A DNA stretch of 52,610 nucleotides, from NCBI GenBank assembly GCA_018065005.1, contig JAGHUD010000047.1, positions 1 to 52,610 of the forward strand. The letters are read 5' to 3'. The translations under genes were made by a program, and so were the position numbers. Origin of the DNA: Candidatus Physcousia equi (GTDB lineage Bacteria > Bacteroidota > Bacteroidia > Bacteroidales > Bacteroidaceae). Shown piece by piece: positions 52,201-52,610 of the stretch (the first letter of the stretch is position 1; every line of letters starts with the position of its first letter). The notes below the pieces were generated by a model. That model saw only the letters and a list, made by a program, of their open reading frames with translations. It did not search any database and had not been told where the DNA came from.

Positions 52201-52610
52201 AGCCGGTCTTACCTTCCTCTGCCTTTGTCCAGTAGTCACGGTTGTAGGCATTGAGGTGTCCTTGGTAGAATCCAAATTTGGGAAGGAGCACTGGGTTGCC
52301 GGTGAGCTGATAGAACTTGTTGAGCAGAGCCACGGGTGTCTTGCCAAACATGAAAAAATAGTCGAGATAATTCGTTTCGTGGGAGAGACGGACCGTCTCC
52401 TTCTCTGTGGCACCGAAATCATACTTACCGGGGCTGAATGTGTAGGCCATGACGCCATAGCCGGCGGTGCTCCAATAGTAAGGAGTCGGGCTTGCCACAC
52501 CACCATCTACCCAGTTGTTGGTGTTTTCGATGGCGATGATCTTGTCTTTATGACTGAAGCGTCCATTCTGACATCCACCTCCAAAGAAATATTCTTTGCT
52601 GTCGCAGTTG
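49298..52610 (-). CDS. GH31 glycosidase with FN3, discoidin, dockerin and cohesin-like modules (5' end beyond window)
   Basis: Reading frame stays open to the window edge, so the N-terminus is missing; the apparent GTG at 52498 is an internal Val codon and the frame upstream (TNNWVDGG) is clearly GH31. Barrel features: VLKTDVAWVGAGYSF (probable nucleophile region), GTQRYAGIWTGDQ (acid/base region) and GCGLSGQPNVSSDMDG. Then a beta-sandwich, an FN3 domain (about 50570-50330), a discoidin/CBM32-like domain (about 50290-49930), a type I dockerin with two Ca-binding repeats (GDINQDDRIDENDL and GDLNQNGLIDAYDI) and a C-terminal cohesin-like domain. It is probably an exported alpha-glucosidase-type enzyme. 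Substrate unknown. Confidence 0.92.
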   Translation of the reverse strand, partial: NCDSKEYFFGGGCQNGRFSHKDKIIAIENTNNWVDGGVASPTPYYWSTAGYGVMAYTFSPGKYDFGATEKETVRLSHETNYLDYFFMFGKTPVALLNKFYQLTGNPVLLPKFGFYQGHLNAYNRDYWTKAEEGKTGFMQYEDGCSYNESQKDNGGIKESLNGEKDNYQFSARAALDRYLNNDFPLGWFLPNDGYGAGYGQTSSLEGNIQNLKEFGEYARSKGVEIGLWTQSDLHPKEGIEPLLQRDIVREVRDAGVRVLKTDVAWVGAGYSFGLNGVADVAQVMPYYGNQARPFIITLDGWAGTQRYAGIWTGDQTGGEWEYIRFHIPTYIGCGLSGQPNVSSDMDGIFGGKNVPVNVRDFQWKTYTPMQLNMDGWGRNPKYPQALGEPATSINRNYLKLKSMLMPYTYAIAREAVDGKPMMRAMFLEEEPNDYLLSPATQYQFLYGSSLLVAPIYKETRAKENGDDFRDGIYLPKGKWMDVYDGKIYEGGRIINDFPAPLWKLPTFAKLGAIIPFCEAHNTPMECDNNVLAMLVIPGEKCSFNLYDDDGKTDAYLRGQCSNTEIKSETDAKGKVVVTVYPTKGDYEGRVNEKEIRLCIPTTSDNCKVVAKVNGKKVATQAACKELTSFFAANMKEVKDVPTMKFAFISIKPVDMAKSTITFEVEGITLNTENPDLAKQGKLNKVEASITPDAAYSLTPTWKADANADYYELLFDGQTYSTIRQEAYTIDGLKPLTNYTMQIRAVNKEGASEWTTLTAQTTDDPLRDAVRGARGETSCDNQGGQGVGHLLDFDESTPWHTKWGQSAVPFDLTIDLRSVNVLDKLHYLPRPDAGNGTLLKGSYAVSMDRQHWTECGEINWAHTGDTKVLTFAGNPTARYVRLHITEAVGNFGSGQQIYIFRVPGSEYYIPGDINQDDRIDENDLTSYLNYTGLRKGDGDFEGYISKGDLNQNGLIDAYDISAVAIELESGVSSRRVDPVQGNIQLKADKQNCNAGEEVVITVTGADMKSVNAISLCIPYDPNVFEYVGIKADDISQMYNMTYDRLHTNGQKALYPTFVNLGEQSYAEGDKPLFTITFRAKRSAEASFKHTDGMMLDKYLNTLNF

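Noticed and set aside
52498..52498. GTG at 52498 as start of the GH31 gene
   Set aside because: The frame continues upstream to the window edge with conserved GH31 sequence, so the gene is cut by the window.

Overview
The window looks like chromosomal DNA of a Bacteroidales bacterium, most likely Prevotellaceae. Several promoters fit the Bacteroidetes pattern TTTG-N20-TAnnTTTG, and recognisable Shine-Dalgarno boxes are generally absent. The gene content also fits: type III glutamine synthetase, GH29/GH20/GH31 glycosidases with Bacteroidetes-style accessory domains, a TonB-receptor-like barrel, a DUF5112/DUF5113-type histidine kinase, and a tRNA gene without encoded CCA. The family assignment is an inference from these traits, not a phylogenetic test. 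I see no transposase, phage gene, integrase or CRISPR array.

Layout. 1-900: an inverted repeat, gene-poor DNA and a small membrane protein. 1006-4003 (minus): an operon of threonine aldolase, an MFS permease and a ZIP metal transporter joined by ATGA overlaps. 4167-8891 (plus): alpha-L-fucosidase, CutC and a secreted transglutaminase-like protein. 8969-11902 (minus): a large PEP/pyruvate-binding protein with two receiver-like domains. 12117-12377: a strong promoter driving a probable SRP RNA and tRNA-Thr(UGU), then a terminator. 12629-13786: a secreted thioredoxin-like protein. 14099-16291 (minus): type III glutamine synthetase. 16578-26255 (plus): lipoprotein, TPR protein, giant hybrid sensor kinase, its response regulator, a small membrane protein and a UvrD/PcrA helicase. 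26748-33664 (minus): aroE, menG, purC, a GH20 hexosaminidase and PhoH. 33764-34606 (plus): a DUF5715-like protein.

The most unusual part is the minus-strand block 49213-35223. In transcription order it holds a STAS anti-sigma-antagonist, a two-module NRPS ending in a thioester reductase (C-A-T-C-A-T-R), a MATE exporter fused to an RsbW-like ATPase domain, a free RsbW-like ATPase, a TonB-receptor-like outer-membrane barrel, and a membrane sensor with a SpoIIE/RsbU-type phosphatase domain. This is a complete set of partner-switching parts wrapped around a biosynthetic gene and its probable exporter, with no sigma factor in view. The NRPS would be expected to release a short, probably N-acylated, peptide aldehyde or a product derived from it. 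The right edge holds a GH31 enzyme cut by the window end, carrying FN3, discoidin, dockerin and cohesin-like modules.

A second cross-window theme is a 22-bp near-palindromic tandem repeat, GTTTC-N7-GAAAC plus a 5-nt spacer. It occurs as three separate intergenic clusters (13875-14006, 34719-34844, 48723-48873), the last lying between the STAS and NRPS genes.
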